From Pedobacter sp. Bi126 (GTDB lineage Bacteria > Bacteroidota > Bacteroidia > Sphingobacteriales > Sphingobacteriaceae), in the NCBI RefSeq assembly GCF_918698245.1, contig NZ_CAKKMS010000003.1, positions 992,001 through 1,056,000 of the forward strand: 64,000 bases of DNA. Reading direction: 5' to 3'. The notes beneath the pieces are model-generated. The model searched no databases. It saw only the letters and a program-made list of their open reading frames with translations, and was not told where the DNA came from. A program made the translations under genes and the position numbers. The stretch's first letter is position 1, and the number at the start of each line of letters is the position of its first letter. Shown one piece after another: positions 1 through 8,352 of this stretch.

Positions 1-757
1 TATTCCGATCCGTACCGAGCGTGGCAGAGAGGTGCGCAAAGCCTTTATTGCAAGGGATGAAAACCACATTTTGTTATCGGCCGATTATTCGCAGATAGAA
101 TTGCGCATTATAGCCGAAATCAGCAAGGAAGAGAATATGCTCGATGCGTTTAACAAGGGGATCGATATCCACACGGCAACAGCAGCTAAAGTGTATGGCG
201 TAAGCATCGAAGAAGTAGATGGAACACAGCGCAGAAATGCCAAAGCCGTTAACTTCGGAATTATTTATGGTCAGTCTGCTTTTGGTTTATCACAAAATTT
301 AGGTATTCCACGCAAAGAAGCAGCAGAAATTATAGAACAATATTTTGCGCAATACCCAGGTATTAAACGTTACATGAGCGATACCATGAACTTTGCACGC
401 GAGAACGGATTTGTAGAAACGATAATGGGCAGAAGACGTTATTTAAGAGATATTAACTCTGCCAACCAAACCGTAAGAGGTTTTGCAGAACGAAATGCCA
501 TTAATGCACCCATTCAAGGTTCTGCAGCCGATATGATTAAGATTGCCATGATCAATATCCATAAAGAAATGAAAGCACAGAATTTACAGTCAACCATGAC
601 CATGCAGGTACATGATGAGTTGGTGTTTGATGTACTGAGATCAGAAAAAGAAACGATGAAAGCAATTATTCAGGATAAAATGGCCAATGCCATTAAACTC
701 ACGGTACCCATTGTGGTAGAAATTGGTGAGGGAGATAATTGGCTGGCTGCGCATTAA
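1..757 (+). CDS. polA: DNA polymerase I, C-terminal part (5' end outside window)
   Basis: This is the polymerase domain of family A DNA polymerase I, which fills gaps during repair and Okazaki fragment processing. The reading frame is already open at base 2, so the gene starts before the window and only about 252 C-terminal residues are present. All three polymerase motifs are visible: motif A DYSQIELR, motif B RRNAKAVNFGIIYG on the fingers O-helix, and motif C VHDE near the end with a catalytic acidic residue. The C-terminus is intact. A secreted-protein gene starts 20 bases downstream on the same strand. Family assignment is firm. Confidence 0.97.
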   Translation, partial: IPIRTERGREVRKAFIARDENHILLSADYSQIELRIIAEISKEENMLDAFNKGIDIHTATAAKVYGVSIEEVDGTQRRNAKAVNFGIIYGQSAFGLSQNLGIPRKEAAEIIEQYFAQYPGIKRYMSDTMNFARENGFVETIMGRRRYLRDINSANQTVRGFAERNAINAPIQGSAADMIKIAMINIHKEMKAQNLQSTMTMQVHDELVFDVLRSEKETMKAIIQDKMANAIKLTVPIVVEIGEGDNWLAAH

Positions 758-777
758 GGGATAATGAAATACATGTG

Positions 778-1647
778 ATGAAAAGAACCTTAATCATCGT
801 TTTCAGTTTTATTTCGCTTAATGTATTTGCACAGAAAAGCGACACCTTAATAACCTATAGCTTTGGTGATTATGCTAAAACGGTAGCCAAAACAGGTGAA
901 ACTTATAAAGTTTACAGAAAGGATAGTGTTTGGATCAAAACAACCTTTAATGCCAAACACACTATTGTTAAAACGGAAACTTTCACCGATAAAAAACTTA
1001 AAACGCTAAACGGCGAATATGAAGAGTACAACAATGAAAAAGTTTCATTGAAGGGTTTTTATCTCGACAATAAAAAAACAGGTTTGTGGACGAGCTTTGA
1101 CCTTGATGGTAAGCCAAAAGAATCGAAAGTATATCAAGAAGATAAGCTCAATGGAGCATATACCACCTATTGGAAAAATGGTGCTACAAAAATAAGCGGC
1201 AATTATAGCAATGGAAAGAAATTGGGCGAATGGAAGATTCTTTACGAGAACGGCAACCTGGCACTTAAAGAAGCGTACGATAGTAAAAATAAAGTAACCG
1301 ATAGTGCATATCTAGCTATCGACGGTAAACCTGTAGCCAAAGCCGATGTTAGCACGGAGCCGTTTTTTCCGGGAGGCATGAAGCAATTTTATGTATATCT
1401 GAGCAGAAATATCAGGTATCCTGTAGAAGATCATCGGGTTAAAACCCAAGGGAAAGTTTATTTATCATTCACAGTAAATAAAACTGGCACAATAGAAGAT
1501 ATTAAAATTATTTCGTCACCTAGTGCAAGTTTAAGTGAAGAGGCAATCAGGGTTACGCAGCAATCACCAAATTGGATTCCAGGTACATTATTTGGTAATC
1601 CCATAGCTGTATCGTACAACATCAATATTAATTTTACTTTAAGGTAG
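778..1647 (+). CDS. secreted protein with MORN/YwqK-like repeats and TonB C-terminal domain
   Basis: A 289-residue exported protein. The ATG at 778 is chosen because it begins a clear signal peptide (MKRTLIIVFSFISLNVFAQ); the frame extends upstream only through a TTG inside polA. Residues about 80-170 hold repeated Gly-x-Tyr/Trp units (NGEYEEY, TGLWTSF, NGAYTTYWKNG, LGEWKILYENGN) typical of MORN/YwqK antitoxin-like repeats. The last 90 residues look like a TonB C-terminal domain (FPGGMKQFYVYL, IRYPVEDH, GKVYLSFTVNKTG). This combination is common in Bacteroidota periplasmic proteins of unknown function. There is no TonB-type N-terminal membrane anchor, so it is unlikely to be the energy-coupling TonB itself. 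Confidence 0.85.
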   Translation: MKRTLIIVFSFISLNVFAQKSDTLITYSFGDYAKTVAKTGETYKVYRKDSVWIKTTFNAKHTIVKTETFTDKKLKTLNGEYEEYNNEKVSLKGFYLDNKKTGLWTSFDLDGKPKESKVYQEDKLNGAYTTYWKNGATKISGNYSNGKKLGEWKILYENGNLALKEAYDSKNKVTDSAYLAIDGKPVAKADVSTEPFFPGGMKQFYVYLSRNIRYPVEDHRVKTQGKVYLSFTVNKTGTIEDIKIISSPSASLSEEAIRVTQQSPNWIPGTLFGNPIAVSYNININFTLR

Positions 1648-1751
1648 TTGTATTACAAAAAATAAAAATATTCGTTATCTTCATTAAAACTTCATCCCGA
1701 TTAATCAATTTTATATCAACAAATAAACGAGTAAAACAAAAATCGAAAATT

Positions 1752-2096
1752 ATGAAAAAGTTATTGAGTTTAATCGCAATCGCAGCATTTGGTTTAACAA
1801 CAGCATTTGCTCAAACGCCGGCTACGGCTCCTGCAGCTAAAGCTAAAACAGTTGCTAAAAAAGAAGTAAAAACAACGACAGCACCTGTTAAAGCAGGCGT
1901 AAAACAAGAGGCTAAAAAAGTAGAAACTAAAACAACTACTACAGCTGCTAAAGTAAAAGCAGATGGTACGCCAGACATGCGTTTTAAAGAAAATAAAGCA
2001 AAAGTGGTAACTAAAGTTGCCGGTCCAACTAAAAAAGACGGAACAGCTGATATGCGTTACAAAGCAAATAAAGCTGCTGCTGCTAAAAAGAATTAG
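1752..2096 (+). CDS. small Lys/Ala-rich secreted protein with a duplicated DGTxDMR motif
   Basis: A 114-residue protein with a signal peptide ending near residue 20 (AFGLTTAFA|Q). The mature part is very basic and rich in Lys, Ala and Thr. It ends with two copies of a 16-residue unit: residues 69-84 (KADGTPDMRFKENKAK) and 94-109 (KKDGTADMRYKANKAA). No catalytic motif is visible. The gene is monocistronic with a strong terminator right after it, which suggests an abundant small periplasmic or surface protein. Function unknown. The long frame on the opposite strand is a compositional shadow. Confidence 0.8.
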   Translation: MKKLLSLIAIAAFGLTTAFAQTPATAPAAKAKTVAKKEVKTTTAPVKAGVKQEAKKVETKTTTTAAKVKADGTPDMRFKENKAKVVTKVAGPTKKDGTADMRYKANKAAAAKKN

Positions 2097-2116
2097 GTTC
2101 AGGTTTATAATTTGAA

Positions 2117-2148
2117 GGGTCTCCAATGAAAATCGGAGGCCCTTTTTT
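2117..2148 (+). terminator. Rho-independent terminator of the 114-residue protein gene
   Basis: GGGTCTCC and GGAGGCCC form an 8-bp stem with one G-U pair around a 10-base loop, followed by TTTTTT. It lies 20 bases after the stop codon. Confidence 0.85.
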
Positions 2149-2164
2149 GTTTTATGCGCTCAGT

Positions 2165-2352
2165 CGTCATCTCGACCGAAGCAAAGCGAAGTGGAGAGAT
2201 CTTTGAACTGTGTTACCTAAAAGTTTAAAGATTTCTCCATTACGCTACCGATGAAGAATCGGTAAGCTTCAGTCGAAATGACGGTATATTCTCTTAAATT
2301 CCCCTGTCATTCATATTGATCTTGTGAAATAAATTATCTCTCGAAATGACGG
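2165..2352. repeat. palindromic intergenic repeats, two adjacent copies
   Basis: The first copy (about 2165-2284) begins CGTCATCTCGACCGAAGC and ends CAGTCGAAATGACGG, so its ends are imperfect inverted repeats with an inner GGAGAGATCTTT ... AAAGATTTCTCC pairing. A second, shorter and decayed copy follows (about 2305-2352, CTGTCATTCATATTG ... CTCTCGAAATGACGG). Related copies lie at 26909-26992 and 44018-44144. It could fold into a long hairpin in either transcript. It is non-coding. Confidence 0.8.
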
Positions 2353-2362
2353 TTCGCTGAAA

Positions 2363-3040
2363 CTATAAGTTTATCGTCTCACCAATTTCTGGCAACAATA
2401 AAGTTTTGTTTTCGCGTTTAAATTTATCTAACGCAGCCTGAGTATCAATTTCGATTACCGGAAAGGTATTGTAGTGTACGCCGATTACATTGTCACAGTC
2501 GAAATATTTAGTCGCAACCAAAGCATCATCAACATCCATGGTATAATTTCCGCCGATAGGTAAAATGGCATAATCCAGGTTGTAAATATCAGCCAAAACT
2601 TTCATCTCAATGGTTAAACCTGTATCTCCTGCAAAGTAAATCTGTTTGCCATCTACTTCAAGTACAAAGCCTGCCGGGTTTCCTCCATAACTTCCATCTG
2701 GCAAACCCGATGAGTGGGTTGCAGGCACCATGCGTACAGTTCCCCAATCGAAAGTGAATTTGCCAAAATTCATTCCGTGTACTTTTTCTACGCCTTGTTT
2801 ACTTGCCCAATCTACTACTTCTGGCATGGCAATAACGGTCGCTTGCGTTTGCTTTGCTAGTGTTATCAGATCAGCCACGTGATCGCTATGCCCATGACTT
2901 ACCAGGATATAATCAGCCTCAATAGCTTTAATATCTATATTTTTAGCTAACGGATTATGTGATATAAACGGATCGAATAGTAATTTTTTGCCGGCTGCCT
3001 CTAATAGGAAGCAAGATTGGCCGTAATAAGTGTATTTCAT
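2363..3040 (-). CDS. MBL-fold metal-dependent hydrolase (UPF0173/UlaG-like)
   Basis: A 225-residue cytosolic metallo-beta-lactamase-fold protein. The zinc-binding HxHxDH motif is at residues 49-54 (HGHSDH), followed by PATHSSG and FAGDTGL, which supply further metal ligands. Length and motif order fit the UPF0173 metal-dependent hydrolase group, whose substrate is not settled. The gene is last in a probable minus-strand operon (serine hydrolase, membrane protein, YbaB, this gene) with a 78-base gap to YbaB. The fold is certain; the reaction is not. Confidence 0.9.
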   Translation of the reverse strand: MKYTYYGQSCFLLEAAGKKLLFDPFISHNPLAKNIDIKAIEADYILVSHGHSDHVADLITLAKQTQATVIAMPEVVDWASKQGVEKVHGMNFGKFTFDWGTVRMVPATHSSGLPDGSYGGNPAGFVLEVDGKQIYFAGDTGLTIEMKVLADIYNLDYAILPIGGNYTMDVDDALVATKYFDCDNVIGVHYNTFPVIEIDTQAALDKFKRENKTLLLPEIGETINL

Positions 3041-3118
3041 AATAATAGGATCAAGATTTGAGTCTCAAGTAGCAAGATCGATTCTTCTTAGGATAAACAG
3101 TTAAGTTAACTAATGGTT

Positions 3119-3424
3119 TTATTGCCCAAACATACCGCCTAAGCCCCCAAGCATATCTTGCGCTGACGCCTGCATTTCGGCTGCACTAACCTGTTCAGCA
3201 CTTGTCATAGCTTTATTAATAGCTGTTAATAGAAGTTCTTCTAATTCTTCCTTATCGGCATTTTTCAAAAACGCCTCATCAATGGAAATTCCGGTGATGG
3301 TCTTGTTTGCTGTAGCGGTGATTTTTATGGCACCATTTTCAACTTCGCCAAATACTGAGATCGTATCAAGGCGTTTTTTAATTTCCTCGGCTTTTTGTTG
3401 AGCCGCAAATAATTTATCGAACAT
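3119..3424 (-). CDS. YbaB/EbfC family nucleoid-associated protein
   Basis: A 101-residue protein matching the YbaB/EbfC family of small dimeric DNA-binding proteins. It has the usual layout: an N-terminal helix rich in Lys/Gln/Glu (LFAAQQKAEEIKKRLDTI), a central beta sheet (VENGAIKITATANKTITGISID), then a helical Glu/Leu-rich stretch and a Gly/Met-rich tail (MLGGLGGMFGQ). In many bacteria ybaB sits beside dnaX and recR, but not here. It starts 23 bases after the membrane protein gene upstream and is probably co-transcribed with it. Confidence 0.88.
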   Translation of the reverse strand: MFDKLFAAQQKAEEIKKRLDTISVFGEVENGAIKITATANKTITGISIDEAFLKNADKEELEELLLTAINKAMTSAEQVSAAEMQASAQDMLGGLGGMFGQ

Positions 3425-3447
3425 AACTTGTTGTTTTTATTATAAAA

Positions 3448-4431
3448 TTAAATCCGGCCTAAAATCGTATTGGCTTCATCAAGAAAGCGCTCAATCTTTT
3501 TAGTGCCTATAAAGCTTTTAAGGATTAAAGTGGTTGTTTTGTTTTTGGCAGGCAATAAAATCTCTGCCCTAACTTCGGTACCAGAATAAATAAGATTGGT
3601 TGTTTTGCGGATAATCTGGAAACGGATCAGGTCATCAAATGGATATTCTTTTAACACACGGCCAGCAAAAGTGGAGCGGATAATTTTCCGTTGGCTTTTA
3701 TCAAAACGGATGTTGGAGGTTGCTGCAAAAAGAAGTGCTAAACCAATAATCGCTGGAAAATAGGTGAGTAATATTTTTTGAAAAGAACCTTCGTTTGTTA
3801 AAAAATCTGGGTTAAGCAATATCGAAACGGTAACTCCTATCAAAATCAATCCAATGATTAAGCTGCCTATCTTATTATCGTGCAATAGGTACACGCCACC
3901 CTCTTCTTTAAAAAACTGAAAGTCGTAAATAGTTTGTTTAGGAATTACTGGTGCATTTGCAAAAACAAGTTCATCGATTTTTGGAAGAACTTCCTGTTGA
4001 AATTGAATCAGATTCGGATTGGTGGCTTTGCTATAACCGCTGGAGACGATTATACCCTTGCCATGCCGGTTACTTTTTTTAAACAGCCTGTAATTATATC
4101 CACTACCCATGATTTCGTAAGCCTGTACCGAAGCAATATCGTCAAAGGGGATTGAACCTGTTGGCAAAAAACCAATCTTCTTATATAGAACCCTGCTGTT
4201 GCCATCAAAAATTACTTTTGTTTCAGCAATAAAAATCAGTAGTAACGGAATTAATAACAGGACGCCATAATATCCAAGCGTGAGGCCGGTAGAATAGTCC
4301 TTTTCCGATCTCGATAAAAAGAAAATAATGGCCGCAATTAATACAAAAAATATAAGCCCAACTATCCTTAAATTTCTTTTCGGATAGATAATCAACTTGC
4401 TTGGCTCAATAATCCATTTAGTTTTTGCCAT
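3448..4431 (-). CDS. four-helix membrane protein with PH-like segments
   Basis: A 327-residue inner membrane protein, not recognised as a named family. Hydrophobic segments lie at about residues 22-40, 52-70, 188-206 and 221-238, arranged as two helical hairpins. Each hairpin is followed by a soluble beta-rich part (TKVIFDGNSRVLYKKIGFLPTGSIPFDDIASVQ and NIRFDKSQRKIIRSTFAGRV..PFDDLIRFQI, each interrupted here) that resembles bacterial PH-like domains. The two halves look like an internal duplication. It begins 5 bases after the serine hydrolase stop and is followed by ybaB, so it belongs to that operon. Function unknown. Confidence 0.75.
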   Translation of the reverse strand: MAKTKWIIEPSKLIIYPKRNLRIVGLIFFVLIAAIIFFLSRSEKDYSTGLTLGYYGVLLLIPLLLIFIAETKVIFDGNSRVLYKKIGFLPTGSIPFDDIASVQAYEIMGSGYNYRLFKKSNRHGKGIIVSSGYSKATNPNLIQFQQEVLPKIDELVFANAPVIPKQTIYDFQFFKEEGGVYLLHDNKIGSLIIGLILIGVTVSILLNPDFLTNEGSFQKILLTYFPAIIGLALLFAATSNIRFDKSQRKIIRSTFAGRVLKEYPFDDLIRFQIIRKTTNLIYSGTEVRAEILLPAKNKTTTLILKSFIGTKKIERFLDEANTILGRI

Positions 4432-4436
4432 AAAAA

Positions 4437-5669
4437 TTAATCTTCGTCAGAACCCGGCAAACTTCCGTTGCCATGGTAAGCCCCTTTACGGATAACCGGC
4501 ATATTGAAGTGTTTATAAAGTTCGTCAAGATGCATCAAACTTCCGTTAGTAAGATTGCCTAAAAATATAATTACAATGTTTTTGTCTAAATCTCGCACAT
4601 AAATATGACGGAAACCATGCCACCAACCCGTATGATAAACTACTTTGTCCATCTTCTCGCCATCGAATATTCTCCAGCCATAACCATAGTTAAAATGGCC
4701 GTTAATAGGTTTATTGCGACCTACATACGCCGAATCCAGGCTCTTTTTGGTTAGTAATCTTCCGTTTTTTAAGTATTTATCAAATAATACCAAATCGTGT
4801 ACCGTGCTATAAATGCCTTTATCTCCAACAGGACCGTCTAAAAAATTCTGCGCAACAGAATATCTGAAACTATTTCGATCATGACCAACCACATCTACCG
4901 GAATTTTTTCATATTCAGTGGTGCTGTACACATGCGTGTGCTTTAATCCTGCTGGTTTAAACACATGTTCCATCATATACTGCGAGTAACGTTGTCCGGT
5001 AACCTTTTCTATAATGGCACCCAAAACCATAAAGTTTGAGTTGTTGTAGTGAAAACGGTTATCGGGTTTAGTATAAGGGTTTGGTTTCCGCTCGGCAATA
5101 ACATTCATTACTTCCTGATTGGTTACGCCTTTTTTCATGTTGCGTTTTTCCTTGCGCCAGATATCGTCAATGAAATAAACATAGTTCATCATGCCGCTGC
5201 GGTGAGAAAGCAATAATTTCACCGTTATGCCCTCGTATGGGAAATTAGGATAGAATTTTTTTACATTATCGTTCAATGAAAGTTTTCCAGCTTCTACCAA
5301 TTGCATGATGGCTGTGCCGGTAAAGGTTTTGGTAATTGAAGCCAGCTCAAACTCTGAGTTGATGGTTAAGCTATCGCGGTGCAGATAGTCGGCCCATCCA
5401 ACGGCTTTTTCGTAAAGAATTTTTCCATCTTTGGCTACCAGCATATTTCCGTTAAAATTGAATTTCCGGTGTAGGTTATCTACAAAATCAGCTACCCATT
5501 TATCACCTTTTTGTGGATTATAAACCAATAGAAGGCTATCAGCTTTGTCGTCGTCTTTGGTGCGGATTTTTTTTTCAGCGGCCTTTTTCTCTTCAGATTT
5601 TTTGCTTGAACATGCAGTTAGTAAAGTTACAGAGAGGGCTAATGCTGAACATATATATCGAAAATTCAT
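4437..5669 (-). CDS. class C beta-lactamase-like serine hydrolase, lipoprotein
   Basis: A 410-residue serine hydrolase of the beta-lactamase/penicillin-binding fold. The N-terminus has a lipobox (VTLLTAC, Cys20), so it should be lipid-anchored in the periplasm or outer membrane. The three family motifs are present: SxxK at 111-114 (SITK), YxN at 208-210 (YNN) and HTG at 346-348, the equivalent of KTG. Substrates in this family range from peptidoglycan peptides to esters, so a true beta-lactamase role cannot be claimed. It is first in a four-gene minus-strand cluster. Confidence 0.88.
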   Translation of the reverse strand: MNFRYICSALALSVTLLTACSSKKSEEKKAAEKKIRTKDDDKADSLLLVYNPQKGDKWVADFVDNLHRKFNFNGNMLVAKDGKILYEKAVGWADYLHRDSLTINSEFELASITKTFTGTAIMQLVEAGKLSLNDNVKKFYPNFPYEGITVKLLLSHRSGMMNYVYFIDDIWRKEKRNMKKGVTNQEVMNVIAERKPNPYTKPDNRFHYNNSNFMVLGAIIEKVTGQRYSQYMMEHVFKPAGLKHTHVYSTTEYEKIPVDVVGHDRNSFRYSVAQNFLDGPVGDKGIYSTVHDLVLFDKYLKNGRLLTKKSLDSAYVGRNKPINGHFNYGYGWRIFDGEKMDKVVYHTGWWHGFRHIYVRDLDKNIVIIFLGNLTNGSLMHLDELYKHFNMPVIRKGAYHGNGSLPGSDED

Positions 5670-5737
5670 TTATAATAGGGATAGTGTATTTAAAACCCGA
5701 AAATTAAAGAATTTTAGACGGTTAAAACGAAAGAGTT

Positions 5738-6289
5738 TTACACATTTTCGCAATTTTGATTGTACCAGCATTCAAATAAGTGACCTTTACTTCCATAAAC
5801 GGGGTCGCTGTCTGGATTTTTCACTTTGGCGATGGTTTCATCTGCCTCGGGCCGTTCTTCGGCTTTGCCATATTTAATATCGTAGTCTGAGCCATTCGGG
5901 TATGCACCAACAACAGTGAAGTCGTCGGTTGAGTTCAGTTTTTTATGTGCTACACCTGCAGGAATAATAATTACATCACCTTTATCCAGTTCTATACAAA
6001 CACCATGATCGCCTCCAAACTGTACATCGGCCTTGCCACAAAATACACCCATTACTTCGTGCGTATTGCTATGGTAGTGGTGGTAATCAAAAATACCATC
6101 AACCCAGGCATTGGTATACCCGTTCTGCGCGAAAACTTTCTTGATTACTTCTTCGGTATCATCAGGATGCAACCTGAACGTACCTTTGTAAATCATTAAC
6201 GGTAAAGTGGGATTGTTCGGGAAATTGCCATTTTCCTCTATTTTATGTGCAACCAGGTAGGCTTCTTGTATCAATTTTTCTTTGTCCAT
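5738..6289 (-). CDS. cupin domain protein (YjlB-like)
   Basis: A 183-residue single-domain cupin. The first cupin motif is visible as HHYHSNTHEVMGVFCG and the second as DKGDVIIIPAGVAHKKL, so a His/Glu metal site is likely. Length and the TEEVIKKVF..NGYTNAWVDGIFDYHHYH-type region resemble the YjlB group of cupins, whose substrate is unknown. A short C-terminal extension ends in ECWYNQNCENV. It sits alone between a serine hydrolase and a DUF885 gene, all on minus, with a REP-like hairpin upstream. Confidence 0.85.
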   Translation of the reverse strand: MDKEKLIQEAYLVAHKIEENGNFPNNPTLPLMIYKGTFRLHPDDTEEVIKKVFAQNGYTNAWVDGIFDYHHYHSNTHEVMGVFCGKADVQFGGDHGVCIELDKGDVIIIPAGVAHKKLNSTDDFTVVGAYPNGSDYDIKYGKAEERPEADETIAKVKNPDSDPVYGSKGHLFECWYNQNCENV

Positions 6290-6378
6290 GATTTGGGGGT
6301 GTTTTAATAGTTAACAAAGTAATGGGCAAAGGGTTTACAGATCGCGATCTTTTCTCCCGCAGATTTATATAAATGGTC

Positions 6379-6419
6379 GTCATTGCGAGAAGGCTTTTTT
6401 CGTTCCTCCCTGCAATGAC
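6379..6419. repeat. REP-like palindrome
   Basis: GTCATTGC (6379-6386) and GCAATGAC (6412-6419) pair perfectly around a 25-base loop. The minus-strand form (TGTCATTGCAGGGAGGAACG) resembles the 'GTCATTGCGAGGAGGAACGA' repeats common in Bacteroidota intergenic regions. It lies just downstream of the DUF885 gene. Confidence 0.65.
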
Positions 6420-6427
6420 AGACTGTT

Positions 6428-8206
6428 CTACTTCTGGCTTTCTGCCCAGCTATCCATCTTCGCTTCAAAAACAGATAAAGGGAACGATCCATCTTTTAAA
6501 ACTGCAGTATGGAAAGCTGCCAGTTTAAATTTCGGACCTAATTCTTTTTCATATTTGGTTCTCAACTCTCTTATTTTCATTGCTCCGGTTTTATAGCCTA
6601 AAGCTTGTGCAGGTATGCCCATATAACGTTCAATTTCTGCTGTTGCACCTTCAGTGCTGATGGCCTCATTGTCTGTCATGTATTTTATAGCTTCTTCTCT
6701 GCTCATGTTTTTGGTATGGATGGCCACATCAACCACTAAACGGATTGCCCTATGCATTTCATCGCCCAAAGCGCCCATATGCTGGTAAGGATCTTGATAC
6801 AAGCCTAGTTCTTTACCCAACGATTCGCAATACAATGCCCAACCCTCTACATAAGCATTATGTCCACCAAAACGGCGGAAATTAGGAAGTGATTTATTTT
6901 CTTGTGTTAAAGAAATCTGGTAATGGTGACCTGGAATTGCCTCGTGAAGAAAAAGAGATTCCATGCCCGAAGTGGTGTTAAATGTTTTAGCGTCCAAAAT
7001 TGGTACATAAAAGATCCCTGGACGAGACCCGTCAGCCGAACCTGGATTATACTCTGCACTGGCCGATGCTGCTCTGAAAGCCTCTGTTTGGCGGATTTCG
7101 AAAGGTGTTTTAGGTTCAACATCAAACATTTTTTTCAGATTGGGTTTCATGCGCTGGTGGATGTTTTCAAAAGCAGCTAAAACTTCTTTTGGTGTTTTAT
7201 AAGGCATGAATTTTTTGTCTGTTTTCATGTACTCGAAAAAAGCTTTCAAATCGCCCTTAAAGCCAACAAAGTTTTTGATGCTATCCATTTGGCCTTTAAT
7301 CCTGGCAACTTCTTTTAAGCCCGTTTGATAGATCTCCTCGGGCGTTTTATTGGTGGTAGTTTGTTGTTTAACCAGGTAAGTGTACCAGGCCAAACCACCC
7401 GGCATGGCAGAATAGCCTGAGGTAGTTCTTGTTTTTGGTAGATATTCGTTCTGCAGGTAATCGCCCAGTTTTTTATAGGTAGGGATAATTACTTTAGTGA
7501 TCGAATTGCGGTAAGCTTCTGTTAACTTTTGTTTATCTGCCGCAGAAAAACTTGCAGGCATTAATTTGATTGGCCCGTAAAACAGACTTTCTTCCGGTGT
7601 GGCTACAACCATACTCTGCATTTGAGGGATCATTTTAATCACCAATGCTTTTGGCAATACAATGCCGGCGGCAGCACCTTTTTTAAAATTGCCAATGGCA
7701 GTATCGGCCCATACCGAAAATGCACCAATACGTTTTAACCAATCTTCATAATTTTTTACTGTTTTAAAAGGCTGGATACCCGTACCAGCGCCAAACTGAC
7801 CAATGGTTAAAGGCAAAGCAAACATCTGGTTAAACGGCAGGTATTCGAAGTGATATTTAAGTCCTTCGATATTGATATCCAACTGATCTTTTAAATAATC
7901 GAAAGATAATTTGTCGTTTGCACTTAGGCTTTCTCTATCGTATTTGCCAAGGCTATCTAAATAACGTTCGCTATAGCTTTTAAATTCTTTTATATAGGCT
8001 TGTGACCCATCGTTGGCTAAAAGGTCGTTATAACGCTCGTCGCCAATATAGGTGGCGTTAATGGGGTTCAGTTTTAATCCTTCCTGGTAGTATTGTTCGC
8101 ACAGGGCTGCAAAAGCTTTGTTTTCGGTAGTATTGTCTGAACTGCTTTTTTGTTTACAGGCAGTAAACACTGTAATACAGGCAGCAAAAAGAAATATCTT
8201 TTTCAT
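6428..8206 (-). CDS. DUF885 family lipoprotein, putative zinc peptidase
   Basis: A 592-residue DUF885 protein. An N-terminal lipobox (CITVFTAC, Cys near residue 16) predicts a lipoprotein. The family signature HEAIPGHHYQ lies near residue 417, with YVEGWALYCE about 30 residues later. Together they give an HExxxHH-like zinc site plus a downstream glutamate, as in M1/M32-like peptidases. Enzymatic data for the family are sparse, so peptidase activity is an inference from motif and fold. The length is normal for the family. No close operon partner is evident. Confidence 0.88.
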   Translation of the reverse strand: MKKIFLFAACITVFTACKQKSSSDNTTENKAFAALCEQYYQEGLKLNPINATYIGDERYNDLLANDGSQAYIKEFKSYSERYLDSLGKYDRESLSANDKLSFDYLKDQLDINIEGLKYHFEYLPFNQMFALPLTIGQFGAGTGIQPFKTVKNYEDWLKRIGAFSVWADTAIGNFKKGAAAGIVLPKALVIKMIPQMQSMVVATPEESLFYGPIKLMPASFSAADKQKLTEAYRNSITKVIIPTYKKLGDYLQNEYLPKTRTTSGYSAMPGGLAWYTYLVKQQTTTNKTPEEIYQTGLKEVARIKGQMDSIKNFVGFKGDLKAFFEYMKTDKKFMPYKTPKEVLAAFENIHQRMKPNLKKMFDVEPKTPFEIRQTEAFRAASASAEYNPGSADGSRPGIFYVPILDAKTFNTTSGMESLFLHEAIPGHHYQISLTQENKSLPNFRRFGGHNAYVEGWALYCESLGKELGLYQDPYQHMGALGDEMHRAIRLVVDVAIHTKNMSREEAIKYMTDNEAISTEGATAEIERYMGIPAQALGYKTGAMKIRELRTKYEKELGPKFKLAAFHTAVLKDGSFPLSVFEAKMDSWAESQK

Positions 8207-8275
8207 CTATTTTGGGTTAAGGTTCTAATCAAAAATAGCAAATTATTAGCCATTTACGAGTGGCTCCCCTTAACG

Positions 8276-8307
8276 CAAAAAAGCCATCCCTTTTTAAGGA
8301 TGGCTTT
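8276..8307 (-). terminator. terminator after the pdh genes
   Basis: AAAGCCATCC (8280-8289) pairs with GGATGGCTTT (8298-8307). Read on minus, the hairpin is followed by a T-run (TTTTGCG). It lies 46 bases after the E2 stop. Confidence 0.85.
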
Positions 8308-8352
8308 AATATATAATCAGTACTAAACTGAAAACTGCGAATTGCTAATTGA

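Noticed and set aside
1794..2126. 110-residue frame on minus over the Lys/Ala-rich gene
   Set aside because: Extreme Cys/Ser/Phe composition is the antisense image of a repetitive Lys/Ala coding sequence; the plus frame has a signal peptide.
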